A DNA stretch of 64,000 nucleotides from Dallia pectoralis. Taxonomy: Eukaryota; Chordata; Actinopteri; Esociformes; Umbridae. Under the pieces are notes generated by a model that did not search any database, was not told the origin of the DNA, and was given only the letters and a program-made list of their open reading frames with translations. The number at the start of each line of letters is the position of its first letter. Positions within the stretch are counted from its first letter, which is position 1. Position numbers and translations under genes: made by a program. The stretch is taken from the NCBI GenBank assembly GCA_029465975.1, contig CM055761.1:3251027-3315026 (forward strand). The letters run 5' to 3'. Below are positions 1 through 13,190 of the stretch, piece by piece.

Positions 1-3000
1 GAATATTTACAACCTGTGTTTCAACCTGAATAGTTTGTCATGTTAAAACATTTTGTTTAACTAATAATATATTTATGGAAAGTTCTGCTTCAATAAGACA
101 ATGTAATCCATTTGATATGATAATATTAGATAAATAACCGAATTTGGAAATTGGATAAAATAAACTTAATAGCCTAATGCGTAATATTGACATGGTTGTA
201 GTTATGGTTAATAAAACAAATGGCAAAGATTGTTAACCATGCTCGGGATATAAAATAACTATGTATCATGATTAGACCATTTGGTCGGTGTTTGTCTACA
301 CATTCTATAATAACAAACTCGGAATTTAAAACTTCACAAGTGAACATGAGAATGTCATGAAAATCCATAACACTTGCAAGAATCATGATACAAAAAGTTT
401 CCCCACGTTAAATCATTCTCTGTCCAACACCGGTCTGGCACTACGACCTATAGTTTAGTCACTGTTTTAGGTCGAGGTGGGTCTGTCTCTCGGACGAGCC
501 GGTCCTGTGCGGGCAGGCCCGGGTCCCAGACCCCGGGAGGTCAAAACGCTTGACGGGGCGCCATTTTCCAATCCGCTTGGAAAAGTCAGAAATGACAATG
601 ACGCTTGCCACTGCCTCGTGGATACGTGTAGTGGTTTTACAACAAAACAAGTTAAATTACCAGACCTCAATGTGTAATTACGCAAGGCAAGAACAGCAAT
701 ACACATTATAAACACCTACTGGAGATCCATTGCAGTCTTTCTTGAGTGGGATAGCATTTATTCCAGAAAATATATTTTATTTTATTTATTTTATTATATA
801 TGTGTTGATATAATTATCTATATGAGCGCACCCACTTAACAGTCACATATGCGTTATTAAAGAAGTCAATAGAATACAGGTCCAACATGGTTAAGTTCGA
901 ATTATCTCATTTGGTTTAGTAATATGGTTATAAGCTAACATCCGTTTCATTTAATGTTAATGTAGCTAAATAAACCCGTGGTACTAGTCAAAGTCAATTT
1001 AACTGCAATGCATTTGATTGGGAATATGGAATTTAAAAAAACTCATAGGCATAGACAAGATGTGTGCATAATTCTCCAAATGGGAGGCAATCACATTTGT
1101 CATTTGGTTTGTCCCAGGCATTTTCTCTGCCATTTTCATATAGTTTTAGCTAAGGTAAATTGTCCGTATTGTATGTCGATCAGCCTAATATAATCATGGA
1201 CAAAAGGTCCACCCCACCGAACAGGTAAAAGTGGGCAATTCTGTTTTGCTCACAAAGGCCAATGTGTAAATATAATTACAAACCGGAAATGTACATTATT
1301 AATACATTTGGAAGATTATGATATGTTAGCGGGCCTATGAGAAATAAATATAGGCCTATATATGATTCGTTAAATATGGAAATATTGAGACATTTTTTTA
1401 TAGGTCTATACTAATTCAGCTTCTCGATTGACGACAATGCGGCCAATAGCCCTTCGGTGTCTCAGACTGTATTATGTGATTTTATCAATCAGGATAGCGA
1501 ATTACTCAATTTTCTATATTCACTCGTCAGCTGTTCACCTTAAACACAAATCATCATTAAGAAAAACAAACACGATGTTCAATTAAATAGGCTATTTATC
1601 CGCATGTGAGGTCCTTTCTGCATGGTGTTAGCTAATGCATTTGCTGTGTTTTAACTTTTTATTATATATATACATTAGTAAAGTTCCCCATAACCAAACA
1701 ATCTCCATTTTGGTTGTTTATTTATTCGGGAAGTGGAGAATGTCAGAAATGCTAAGCACCCACAGGGTTCAGATAAGTTACATAGGCGCAATTTCCGCTG
1801 TCTTTCTCCCAATTTATTCTTTCTTTCTACTTTCCCTAATCTTTTTTGGTAAATCTTTTTTAACAAGTATCTATATAAAGATAAGCGCTCATTTTTTGGG
1901 GAAAAAAACATATTGACCACGATGCTTAATTAAGAACAAATTGTATATTGCTGTATGTCGTAGACAAGAAAAGAGAACGCATTCCAGCCTGAAGAAATAG
2001 AAAATTCATAAAGAACGAATAGTTATTGCACTTAAATAATCATGACATCAGCACTGTCACAATAGTCAATCAGCCAAAACCTAGAAATTTGATTTATTTT
2101 TCTGTTATTAAGATGAAACGGTGGGCAGTTTTCACCTCGATTGAATGCTGTTAAAAAAAGGCTGCAGGCAATTTTCCTATTACCATATTGAATAGACCCA
2201 GATCACGTCGCATGAGAGACGCAGTTGTGCGGTTAATTCTGCTCTTCCCATATTCTTTATAGGGAAGCTCCTAAATACAATGGTGGCACACAATTTGTTT
2301 TCTGTAACCAGAGCCAGGAACACCGTGCCTGCCTTTAGTAGAGTTCCCATATGTGTTCTGGGGGCCATACGCAGTACCGGGCTGCAGCAGTTACAGTGGT
2401 GCGCCCGACTGGGCCCCCGCACCCGGGCCCCCCTGCACCCGGGCCCCTGCACCTGTGTGCGGCCAGAGGGCCGGGCGCTATACGAGGAGACCCGGCACAG
2501 TGGAAACTGCTGTGTTTTCGCTCCCAGTCGGGATCCATGGGGCCAACCTCAAAGCGCCATCTGTTACCAATTAAAGGTCCACACAGACGCAGCGCTGTCT
2601 CATACAGTCAAACGGAGAGTTTCAATGTTCTAGGTGTTGTCTTAAAAAAGAGAGAGAAGCACGCAGGCAACCCCACCCGGAGTTGGCCTCCCTTTTCGTA
2701 AAACCCTAATTTAAAACCATCAATTTTCTCTCTAAGCAAAACGTCAAAACGGCTTTTTAAAATCCCGAGAGTTTACATTAGATTAATAGAGTTTACACGC
2801 CCAACACATTAACTGCATTTTAATTTTAATAATTTATCAGACGCCTATAGGAAATGGACTCACTGACTTAATTCGATATTGGTAACTCATTCCTTCGGTG
2901 TGAGCTGTTCGTCTGCAACATATATAGGCATTTTACAAACCATCTATGTGTAGACCCAAAAGGAAATGGAGCAGAGGCTATTCTAACTTATGTCATATAT

Positions 3001-4120
3001 TAATTGACGTCCCACTGCATCTCAAACACAGCCAGGTTAGATGTTCTGGTTTTAACAGGAGTCAACGAGAAAACGACAGAAGTCATTACGCAGAGTGGAT
3101 ACAGCCTCCGTTTGGACTATAGGCACATTATGGACACATTCTGCAGGGATCCAGGGTTAGAGGAAGCGCATTTCCTGACAAATGAAAAGGGGCAGTGTGC
3201 TTAAGGGGGAAACCGAGGAACGCCAAAGCGCGACTGGGAAGGGAAATGACAGGGGCTGCATGGGGCTCCAGCGACCTATATGGGCAACCTGGGTGCGCTG
3301 GATCGAGGCCCCTGTTAGACAAATTTACTCTTGAGGTTTTACCTCTAAAATACCATTTAGAATATTTAACCAAAGACATAACATCTCTCTGCTATTTAAG
3401 GCACACAGCCTATACACGTGGACACGAGTCTATAGCCACACATTCGTGGAATAACGGAGCGGAGATCATGTACCACCAATTGGGTGCCGTAAATAAAAAA
3501 AATAGCATTTTTGCATACATGGCTGTATTTCTATGCATTTTTGATCAATGAAGAGGAAAATTTTATGTATCAGTCAATAAAAATATCACGTCATGTAGTA
3601 AATATCTAGCCTACTGTATAGATTTTTTAAATAATTTGACCAAAGCTAAATTCATTGTCAGGTGGAAAATAAAAAAATATGGCACAATAGTTTAATAAAA
3701 TCTTTAAAATATTAATTGGTCATCTCACAGTCAAACATTATTAAATTTCTAAAAGACATAATAGGCGAGGCAAATTGTCTAAATAATAGAGTAAAAACAA
3801 ACATAACAGTAACTCCATAATTGCTATAGCCCAGAGAGTGTTTGAAAAAGATAATAAAAAATATATCACCATGCACCAAATTATTTTCAGTGAGGTAAAA
3901 AGGAATGATATTATTAAAAGCATTAAAAAGCATAGAATAGTTTCCGTCACCGCAGCATAAGGTGAAACAACACTCTAAATGAATTTAAATTGGGTGACAT
4001 CGAGGAGATAAAACAATGGCGTCCAGATGTGTTCCTGCCACCAGTGTAAGGACAGTGGTAATTTTTCTGGTGTGTGCTCCAGGGATTCCCCAGGCGTGAG
4101 TTGAGTCACAGGACGCCATT
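1..4120. other. Non-coding flank downstream of gmds
   Basis: I see no exon or recognisable mobile element here. The stretch is AT-rich with two GC-rich patches (about 470-560 and 2340-2480), the second with several short runs of CCCGGGCCC type. ORFs in those patches are short, occur on both strands and lack family motifs or convincing splice sites. The part next to 4120 should contain the gmds 3'UTR, read on the minus strand. A TTTAAT at 3691-3696, which is ATTAAA on the minus strand, is a possible but unproven poly(A) signal. Confidence 0.5.
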
Positions 4121-4183
4121 CTATGCGTTTGGATTATTCTTCATGAGTTTAATATCAGCCTCAACCATCTCTTTCACCAGCTC
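4121..4183 (-). CDS. gmds: GDP-mannose 4,6-dehydratase, last coding exon
   Basis: This is the terminal coding exon of gmds. GMDS is the cytosolic NADP-dependent short-chain dehydrogenase/reductase that converts GDP-mannose to GDP-4-keto-6-deoxymannose, the first step to GDP-fucose. On the minus strand a TTTTAG acceptor ends at 4184, and the exon reads ELVKEMVEADIKLMKNNPNA followed by TAG at 4123-4121. It matches the conserved GMDS C-terminus (E/D-L-V-x-E-M-V-x-A-D-x-x-L-M-x-x-N-P-N-A). It joins in phase 0 to the exon at 4600-4668 across a 416-bp intron. It carries no active-site residue; those lie in N-terminal exons that I do not see in this window. The reading frame is intact and the splice site canonical, so a working gene is more likely than a pseudogene. 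Confidence 0.9.
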   Translation of the reverse strand, partial: ELVKEMVEADIKLMKNNPNA

Positions 4184-4599
4184 CTAAAATGTAGAATAGA
4201 AGTAAGAGAACTGTTATTTTCTACTCTGAACCCACAGAGTAGCTAGTATCTTCGACTACACACACTGATGAGCGAACACTTATAGATGATAGATTCCAGG
4301 ATTATTGGCCGAATAAATAAAAAGGACTGGTTGAACTGCACATTCCCGCATAGAACCACAGGCCTGAGGTGAATTTACCATCGTTGGTAAGTGTGAGATT
4401 GGTAAAAAACTGTTTCTTATGAATCCTAGTTTAGCTAGCCTATTTACTGTCGGTCGTGTAGATGACAATGACATGGTAAAAAGTATTTGTTTGCAGCTAT
4501 TTTAAAAAGCTGCAAAATGTCCACAGACCTGTGTTTCAAACGGAAGACTGACAATATGTTAGAGGCATACTGTGCAGAAGATTAACATGAAGCACCCAC

Positions 4600-4668
4600 C
4601 TCAAATGTGATCTTTGCTTTCCAGCCCAACTGTTTCAGGGCCTTGGTGCTGTCACCTTGCAGGTATTC
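4600..4668 (-). CDS. gmds: GDP-mannose 4,6-dehydratase, penultimate coding exon
   Basis: This 69-bp exon encodes 23 residues beginning EYLQGDSTKALKQLGWKAKI and ending TFE. It corresponds to the C-terminal GMDS segment with the L-Q-G-D-x-T-K-A and L-x-W-K-x-x-x-x-F motifs, in the substrate-binding lobe of the dehydratase fold. On the minus strand a pyrimidine-rich CTCTTTTCCTAG acceptor precedes it at 4669-4680 and a GTGGGT donor follows at 4599-4594. Both junctions are phase 0, so it splices cleanly to the last exon. The exon before it, which should end in the Y-R-P-T-E-V motif, was not found anywhere on the minus strand up to 64000. The upstream intron is therefore either longer than 59 kb, which would fit the very large introns of vertebrate GMDS, or the assembly is wrong. 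Confidence 0.92.
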
Positions 4669-7268
4669 CTAGGAAAAGAGAAGAATGAGGGAAAATGTAA
4701 TTTAAAAATGTGTTTTAACGAGACCAACTCAATTCTCCCAACCTCCCCCAAATAAAACATCCGAAAACACAAACAAAAGCACAATCCAGCAGGACTAAAA
4801 CATTTCAATCCCTCCTCTTCCAGTGGTCAGAAAGCCCCTCTGAGACATCATACACATTGAAATGTTTTCACACTAGTTTATAATTTAAAAAACTCAGTAA
4901 ACAAGACACAGAGCCATGAGGGTTTCCTTCTCGATGACCAATTACAAACACCCAAATTCAGCAGTCACGACACTACAGTAGAGACTTAAATCCCCCCACT
5001 GTCTCTCAAAATCAAATGCACAATTCCACACGGATGCCTATAGGATACCCAGATAGTAACACACACAACAGCATCCTCTCTCTCTGGGAATGGGAGGTCA
5101 AAAAGTCTCCCTGGCCATCAATCCCAGACTTCCTCCGCCCCCTCCTCCCTCGTTGTCCAGACGACCCGTCGGTGCCAGAGCATGATGGATTGTTGGAGCC
5201 CGGTGGTATAACCTCCCTCCTGCACAGCCGTTTTCTGCACTCGGTTCACAATCCACCGAGACCCTGACGGACTGAGACCACCAAAGACACAGCCTGCAAA
5301 AAGCGCTCTCTTACGCCTCATTTGCATCTCCGTTTCTCTCTCGTTCTTCTCCTTAACAATCAAAATAACCAGTTATCTTAAATATGTCTCATATCATACA
5401 GGTGTCTATTAAACAACACTTCCCATCATGAAGACTCACACGACTAAGTTCGACTAAGAGTTCAAATCTCGGGTCGGCTGGTTCATCTCGATTGGCTCGA
5501 GTCCATGGCTGAGTAAAGGAGTCAACTTAAAGGCACAGTTCTATTTTTCTACCTGACACTAAAACACTCAAAATTGTCTGTTGCTGGGAGATCTTATTAC
5601 AGAGAAACAGCAGGCATTCAGACAGGCTTGTCAGGAACATGCGTAGTCCATCCTGCCAGAACGGGACCCACATCTCAGAACCACTCCACAGCCCGCAGTC
5701 ACAACGGCAAACACGTGTGCGAGCGGACATGTTGCCGTAGCAAAGGCCTCCCGGCTATTAGAGAGGTGTTGCTGCTCTGTATAATGTACTGTATTAGAAA
5801 AGTATAAAGGTGTTTCGCTCATTCAGCTGTCAGTTCACAAAGTCACACTACATGAATCATATTCAATTACATCAATTATACCAGTTCCAGGGGCATTAAC
5901 ATGCCATGTTTACAGGCTTGCTGTTAGAGCAATGAACGTAAATTATCTTTTATTAAAAATAGTTAATCACACGAATGATAGGAGTTACTAATGGGCAGAC
6001 TTTGTTTTTTAACGAAGAACATTCGCACAAGAAAATAAAATCTGCCATTTTTGCTGTCACGTGAAGGGGGGACCAAGAACTATTTGAAATAATTTTCCAG
6101 TTACTCAAACACTTGTTTCACTTATGACTGATTTGTTATCTTTTTGAACAGACAAACTAACAAATCTAGAAATAAATGACTGAGACGTAATCTGGCTTTT
6201 AGGAAAATGTCCCCTCTCAGATCACTCTTAAATGTGCCACGGAAGTTCTAACCAGCGGTTCAGTACCACCTCATCTGTCTACCAGGAGAACTTATCGGCC
6301 CGTCAGACCTCATACAGGTCCACTGAGAACAATTCACAATCTGCACTCAGTCCTCTGACTTCACTCAGCATCTCCAGACATTTCCTAACTAGCGGATATC
6401 CCAGACGAGGCACTGGATGCCCTCGACGCACACCTGAACACCTGCAGACAAATTCAACCTGCTAGGAGATTTAAAACCCGCTAACAAGAGCATTCTGCGC
6501 GACCGGGCCAGCTTACCCCTGACATGCAGAGCATGTAGCGAATAATTCAACGGGAACTGCTAACAGATGGGGAACAATATAATGTTCATATGGATCTGAT
6601 TTGGAACAGAACCCAGGTTTGTGGTGCATTCGGTTTAAATAGAACATGTCTGGAAATATGCAACAGTGATAATTGAGAAAATGGTTCTAGCAAGGGTATA
6701 TATTTTGTAGTGGACCCCTGGATTAATACACACACACACACACACACACACTCACACACTCACACACTCACACGAGAACAATGTTCACATAAATCATTCA
6801 TATCGGATCCCAAGCTTATTACCAACTTTATGAATGATCTGCAACTGATGTGTGGCTTTTCCGGCGACCTAGAGATGAATATAACAATGTCTGAACTACA
6901 GGTGAATCAAAACATGACTGAACTACAGGTGAATCTAAAGGAGACGGTACTTATTTTTATGGACCAGGAAGTCATTGGAAAAAAAACGTGTTACTGCGTC
7001 ACGTCCTGTTTCCCTTATCACACCGCCGTTGTCGTCATCAACACCCTCATAACGCTTCCGCTCATCTGCTAAAGGTGTGAACCACTATGGATGGGTTCAC
7101 GGTCCGTAAAGCCTACCGGTGATTAAAGCACTCTGACTTGGCATGTGACGCTAAGGAATTCCAGTAGCATTGAATGCCCTGTCAATAAATCACAGACAGA
7201 CTCACAGCCGATTCTGTGGCAAAGCTAAAATTCTCACAGTGCAGAAGGAATACAATACGCACGACAGG

Positions 7269-7411
7269 ACACATTCACAGTAGACTGGCTCCGAGGTAGG
7301 ACATATTCACAGTAGACTGGATCCGAGGTAAGACACATTCACAGTAGACGGGCTCCGAGGTAAGACACATTCACAATAGACGGGCTCCGAGGTAGGACAC
7401 ATTCACAGTAG
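7269..7411. repeat. 32-bp tandem repeat, about 4.5 copies
   Basis: Successive units of 32 bp share the core CAGTAGACTGGCTCCGAGGT followed by AGGACACATTCA. Copies differ at a few positions (ACTGG/ACGGG, GGTAGG/GGTAAG, ACACATT/ACATATT). The array is short, imperfect and has no coding frame. Confidence 0.85.
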
Positions 7412-7957
7412 TGTGTGAGTGTGTGTCAGAAAGAGGCAGGAGGTGTGTGAGTTATGTCTCACGTTTCCACCCCCCATCTCCCTCTGAGGCTCGGCCGACA
7501 CACAATGTGTGAGCTGACCTCTTAAGGGTGGCCCTGTCTCTCTCTTTCCTTAATGCACGCGCACGCACGGACACGCACACACTCTTTAAGAACCTCTATT
7601 ACGTATGAAACACATTCAATTGATTGTACTTTACCCTAACCGCAGCTGTTAACACCACGGACGGGACGCCATGATTAACAGAGACACACACATTACCGCC
7701 CCGTCTACCAGGCCTCAATCAGATTCCCGGGGGGAGTGAGTGACACGTATTTACCTGGTGGAGGACACACTCTCCACACACTGTAAACACTCTTCAGAAG
7801 CGATGTGTGGGGACGTGCAGTGGAGAGCTCCAAGTACCCCACGCCACCTCAAACCACCCTGGCCCTCGGCTCCAAACACATTGTGTATATGAAGTACTTA
7901 CTGTCAAGATAACCAGCGCAGGAAGGGAGGGGAAGATTGATAGTGCAACCAGACATC

Positions 7958-7995
<38 letters not shown>

Positions 7996-10180
7996 CGCGT
8001 ATGAGATTTACAAAAAAGGCAATGAACACGCAGGCACGCACACACACACGCACACACACACACACACGCACACACACAATAGAGAAAAGGTCAAACATGC
8101 TGGGTTCCTACAGTTCTGCAGTGCACAAGCCGTAATTATTTAGGTTTAGAAATCAGCTCAACGTAAACCCTGAACGAATCAGCGAAAACAGCAGGTTTAC
8201 TTTACTCCATTAAAAGACACACTAATATCGAAGTAATTGGGAACCAACCGGGCTTCATGTCAGCGAGGTTTGAAAAAAAAAAAACGAGATTTTACTCAAT
8301 GGGACAAACAGTCCATTGAAACGTTGCATGTCCCTGCGTGTCCCTGCGTGTCGAGTTCTGTCTGATACACATGTCTGAAGGGAAAGACATAAGGTTTAAA
8401 TGAAGCCATTTCAATTTTGGACACATCTAAAATACAGTGGGTGTAGCTGAAATGCATCGAGCGGAGCCTAGATGAGAGATGATTCCACTAACTGGTTCCC
8501 GGGTTGAGTCCACAAACCTGTTCAACTAACACACCGAGTATCAAACCAATCAGAAAAGACCATACTGCACGGTCAAAACAATAGCACAAACACTAAGCTA
8601 AATGCAGTGATGTATATTGCAGTGACGTATTGCAGTGGAGGGACAAAATTAGGGACAATATATGCATGTATGCACGCGTGTGTGTGTGTATGTACGTATG
8701 TATGCATGTATGTAATTTCAATAGCATATTGTATGATTTTCAGTTAGTTTCAGGCGATTGCCAGTCTATACTGCACAGTTCTATGCCTGAAGACATACTT
8801 TGTATGTTCGCCTCCTTATCGCGTCAGTATGAATGTTTGTTGCCGTGTGTGTGTGTGTGTGTGTGTGTGTAATGTCTATCAGCCTGTGGGTGTTTTATAT
8901 TTCTCACAGTGACATCAAAGCAGACATGATTTCCCACATTTAAACTACATTCCTCTCAACCACTTAGATATATTGGAAGTCAAAATGCATTTGTGAAAAT
9001 GAATTATCGTTCGAATATTGTCCCTTATGGGTTTCCATACGCAGAGCAGAAAACCTGAAAAATAGAAAAACAGGAGAGATTGGACCCATGTCCAATAGTA
9101 ATTCTCATGCTGAGATCAGAGTGTGTGTGTATGTGGAGGGGGGCAGATTTGTGCATGGCTGACATCCAGATGGACATGGACTGACCCGCAGACTGAGCCT
9201 CTGAAACAGTCGTGGCTCTAAGCCGGTCTCAAACGAACCCGCTAAATTGAACAATCTAAACGCCGCTATCGTTGGACTCGGGACTAGCAGAGTATCAAAT
9301 GTAGCAGTATTCCCGTATCGTGGCGTCCAGGAGAATAAATCCAGTATCCTCGCAAGTGGTTGGACGGTTGTACTCAGCGGCAGAGTCGCTGTCGGTTAAG
9401 GGTTGCCTGGCGACAGACGAACACGGGTCATTTGACGACGTGTCGCTCCGGTCTACAGAATACACCCCGTGTTTTGTGTGTGGGGGGGTCTGTTTTGGAT
9501 GAGGGCCGCTCACTTGACCTCGACATGGAGCAGGCCCTCGCTGACAAGCGTCCATTGTGGTGGACGGGAAATCGGAGAGGTGCATTTAGCGCCGTACGTT
9601 CACAGTCGAAGCCTAGCGTTTTTCGTGCTTGTGTCGTGCTAACATTTGTCAGCTAGTATTATGCAATACAATACGTCTTTAACTTACCTCAACTAGCCAG
9701 CTGTGCTTGAATGAGGAACACGGATTGGATTGCGACGGCGCATGTTTCTTTTTAACAAATCCTTTTTGCATGGACGAATGTATCGTCACGACCTGGCTGA
9801 ATGGCCAATACAGTCTGACATGAATACAGTTCATACAGCTACAAAGTTCAAGATGATTTTCCACGTTCCCAATCCAGAAATGACAAGCTATTGGTTACAA
9901 CAAGCTAGGTGGTGGGACGTTTAGATTGGTTAATCCCAGAGAGAACGCCGCGGCCTCAGGACCTCCAGGACGTATCGTGTAAAACGTTCCGCCGTCACGT
10001 TACTTATCAATTCATACTAAGCAAGGGCGGAAAAATGACACGCCGAAAATGGACCGTCTTTTTTGCCGCTGGTGTATAATACAACACACGGTCAAATTGG
10101 CGGCGTTTAGGCTGTGTGTGAACGAGGTATGTCTTCTGATTAACTGCTGCTATTAGTCTCTACCCCTGCTGTAGTGCTCC

Positions 10181-10183
<3 letters not shown>

Positions 10184-10238
<55 letters not shown>
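10184..10238. repeat. (CA)n microsatellite
   Basis: This is an uninterrupted CA run of about 55 bp between unique flanks. Confidence 0.95.
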
Positions 10239-10240
<2 letters not shown>

Positions 10241-10590
10241 GACATTAGCGGGGATGATGGGGTAGCGGGGGGAAAGGGTTAGCCATCAACTTCAACAGAG
10301 CTGACAGGGCATTACCTCCTCTTCCTCCTCCTCCTCCCCTCCTCTTTCTCCCACAACAGCATTCCTTATCTTATCAGCCCAACCATCAGCCAGCCTGGTT
10401 CATCATGCCCAAACACGGACAGACAGTGTGTGTGCGTGAGAGAGAAAATTAAAAGATAGAGTGAGGCTCAAGACAGAGTGGTAGAGGGACACTCCTCCTT
10501 CAACTGTGCTGAATGGTGATACGTGAATTGTCTGGTCCACAGAGGAACTGGCCAATCAAAGACAAGAACCTACTGGACACGCCCAGAACA

Positions 10591-12374
10591 AGGGAGACTA
10601 GAGGAGTAGTGGGAGGAGACAGGGAGAGTAGAGGAATTGTAGGGAGGAGACTGGGGAGAGTAGAGGAATTGTGGGAGGAGACAGGGGAGAGTAGAGGAAT
10701 TGTGGGAGGAGACAGGGAGAGTAGAGTAGTGGGAGGAGACTGGGGAGAGTAGAGTAGTGGGAGGAGACTGGGGAGAGTAGAGGAGTAGTGGGAGGAGACT
10801 GGGGAGAGTAGAGGAGTAGTGGGAGGAGACTGGGGAGAGTAGAGGAGTAGTGGGAGGAGACTGGGGAGAGTAGAGGAGTAGTGGGAGGAGACAGGGGGGG
10901 AGAGTAGAGGAGTAGTGGGAGGAGACAGGGGAGAGTAGAGGAGTAGTAGGAGGAGACTGGGGAGAGTAGAGGAGTAGTGGGAGGAGAGGGGCCTGGGGAG
11001 AGTAGAGGAGTAGTGGGAGGAGACAGGGGCCAGGGAGAGTAGAGGAGTAGTGGGAGGAGACTGGGGAGGGGAGTAGTAGAGGAGTAGGGGAGGAGACAGG
11101 GGAGAGTAGAGGAGTAGTGGGAGGAGACAGGGGCCAGGGAGAGTAGAGGAGTAGTGGGAGGAGAGGGGCCAGGGAGAGTAGAGGAGTAGTGGGAGGAGAC
11201 TGGGGCCAGGGAGAGTAGAGGAGGAGACTGGGAGAGACAGGGGCCAGGAGACTGGGGAGAGTAGAGGAGTAGTGGGAGGAGACAGGGGCCAGGGAGAGTA
11301 GAGGAGTAGTGGGAGGAGACTGGGGAGAGTAGAGGAGTAGTGGGAGGAGACTGGGGAGAGTAGAGGAGTAGTGGGAGGAGACTGGGGAGAGTAGAGGAGT
11401 AGTGGGAGGAGACTGGGGAGAGTAGAGGAGTAGTGGGAGGAGACTGGGGAGAGTAGAGGAGTAGTGGGAGGAGACTGGGGAGAGTAGTGGGAGGAGACTA
11501 GTAGAGGAGTAGTGGGAGGAGACTGGGGAGAGTAGAGGAGTAGTGGGAGGAGACTGGGGAGAGTAGAGGAGTAGGGGAGGAGACTGGGGAGAGTAGAGGA
11601 GTAGTGGGAGGAGACTGGGGAGAGTAGAGGAGTAGTGGGAGGAGACTGGGGAGAGTAGAGGAGTAGTGGGAGGAGACTGGGGAGAGTAGAGGAGTAGTGG
11701 GAGGAGACTGGGGAGAGTAGAGGAGTAGTGGGAGGAGACTGGGGAGAGTAGTGGGAGGAGACTGGGGAGAGTGGGAGGAGACTGGGGAGAGTAGAGGAGA
11801 GTGGGAGGAGACTGGGGAGAGTAGAGGAGTAGTGGGAGGAGACTGGGGAGGGAGGAGACTGGGGCCAGGGAGAGACTAGAGGAGTAGTGGGAGGAGACTG
11901 GGGCCAGGGAGAGTAGAGGAGTGGGAGAGGGAGGAGACTGGGGCCAGGGAGAGTAGAGGAGTAGTGGGAGGAGACAGGGGCCAGGGAGAGTAGAGGAGTA
12001 GTGGGAGGAGACAGGGGCCAGGGAGAGTAGAGGAGTAGTGGGAGGAGACAGGGGCCAGGGAGAGTAGAGGAGTAGTGGGAGGAGACAGGGGCCAGGGAGA
12101 GTAGAGGAGTAGTGGGAGGAGACAGGGGCCAGGGAGAGTAGAGGAGTAGTGGGAGGAGACAGGGGCCAGGGAGAGTAGGAGTAGTGGGAGGAGACAGGGG
12201 CCAGGGAGAGTAGAGGAGTAGTGGGAGGAGACAGGGGCCAGGGAGAGTAGAGGAGTAGTGGGAGGAGACAGGGGCCAGGGAGAGTAGAGGAGTAGTGGGA
12301 GGAGACAGGGGCCAGGGAGAGTAGAGGAGTAGTGGGAGGAGACTGCGGAGAGTAGAGGAATTGTGGGAGGAGAG
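10591..12374. repeat. 31/37-bp purine-rich minisatellite
   Basis: About 1.8 kb of tandem units is built on GAGTAGAGGAGTAGTGGGAG followed by GAGACTGGGGA (31 bp). A longer 37-bp form carries an extra GGCCAG-like insertion, giving CAGGGGCCAGGGA. The 31-bp form dominates the middle and the 37-bp form fills 11940-12330, so the array has domains of different variants. The complement is open for 610 codons as a Ser/Pro/Leu/Thr-rich frame. That is a by-product of a unit lacking stops: there is no signal, no domain and no flanking coding sequence, so I do not call a gene. The plus strand is almost pure purine. Confidence 0.95.
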
Positions 12375-12683
12375 CTAAGAAGGGAGGGGAGTAAAGCTGC
12401 ATGATGAAGCCGTATTAGAGGCTGAATGTGGGGGGGTTCCTAAGTTCACAATGGTTTGATGGTTTGTGTGTGTGTGTGTGATTGTTCAGGAGTGAGGAGA
12501 GGCACCCCAGAATTAATTACCCAATCAAGATAACGAGCCATGGAAAGATATTAGACAGGTCACACCACAATTAACCCGTAGACACACACAAGCACGCACG
12601 CACGCACGCACACGCACACACCTATTTCATGTGTGTGTCCTGTGTCTTGAGAGAGACAGAGAGAGGGACGCACTGAGAAAGAG

Positions 12684-13190
12684 AAAAAAAGGAGGGGGAG
12701 GAGGGAGAGGAGGGGGAGGAGGGAGAGGAGGGGGAGGAGGGAGAGGAGGGAGAGGAGGGGGAGGAGGGAGAGGAGGGAGAGGAGGGAGGGAGGAGGGGGA
12801 GGAGGGGGAGGAGGGGGAGGGAGGGGGAGGGGGAGGGAGGGGGGGAGGGGAGGAGGGGGAGGGGGAGGGAGAGGGGGAGGGGGAGGGGGAGGGAGAGGGG
12901 GAGGAGGAGGGAGAGGGGGAGGAGGAGGGAGAGGGGGAGGAGGAGGGGAGGAGGGGGAGGGGGAGGAGGGGAGGAGGGGGGGAGGGGGGGAGGAGAGGGG
13001 AGGGGAGGGGGAGGGGGGGAGGGAGAGGGGGGGAGGAGGGAGAGGGGGGGAGGAGGGGAGGGGGGGAGGAGGGGGGGAGGGGGAGGGGGAGGAGGAGGGA
13101 GAGGGGGAGGGGGAGGAGAGGGGAGAGGGGGAGGGGGAGGGGGAGGAGGAGGGGAGGGGGAGGGAGAGGGGAGGGGAGAGAGGAGAGAGG
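12684..13190. repeat. G-rich polypurine tract (GGGGAGGA)n
   Basis: About 500 bp of nearly uninterrupted purine is made of short GGGGGA, GGAGGA and GGGAGA words. Its many runs of three or more G make G-quadruplex or triplex (H-DNA) formation plausible. Such tracts are hard to sequence, and an assembly gap begins 106 bp further on. The Gly/Glu/Arg-rich ORF across it is a compositional artefact. Confidence 0.95.

Larger units (their letters stand above)
4669..10590. other. Gene-poor stretch, presumed gmds intron
   Basis: I found no exon with both splice sites and a known motif. The stretch holds microsatellites (CA at about 6729-6772, TG at 7961-7994, CA at 8039-8078, TG at 8846-8870, CA at 10184-10238) and a 32-bp tandem repeat at 7269-7411. 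About 9240-9660 is locally rich in CpG with ORFs open on both strands, but nothing identifies a product. Cadherin exons expected upstream of the desmocollin gene (motifs such as DRE, DVNDN) were looked for by eye on the plus strand and not seen. Confidence 0.5.

Noticed and set aside
2280..2701. GC-rich ORFs on both strands near 2.3-2.7 kb
   Set aside because: Overlapping frames on both strands, a Pro/Gly composition from short GC repeats, and no splice support.
8461..8530. tRNA B-box-like GGTTCCCGGGTTGAGTCC
   Set aside because: There is no A box at the right distance and no cloverleaf could be drawn. The same applies to GTTCAAATCTC near 5461.
10591..12374. 610-codon minus-strand ORF rich in Ser, Pro and Leu
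   Set aside because: It coincides exactly with the minisatellite, has repeat periodicity, and has no domain, signal or flanking coding sequence.
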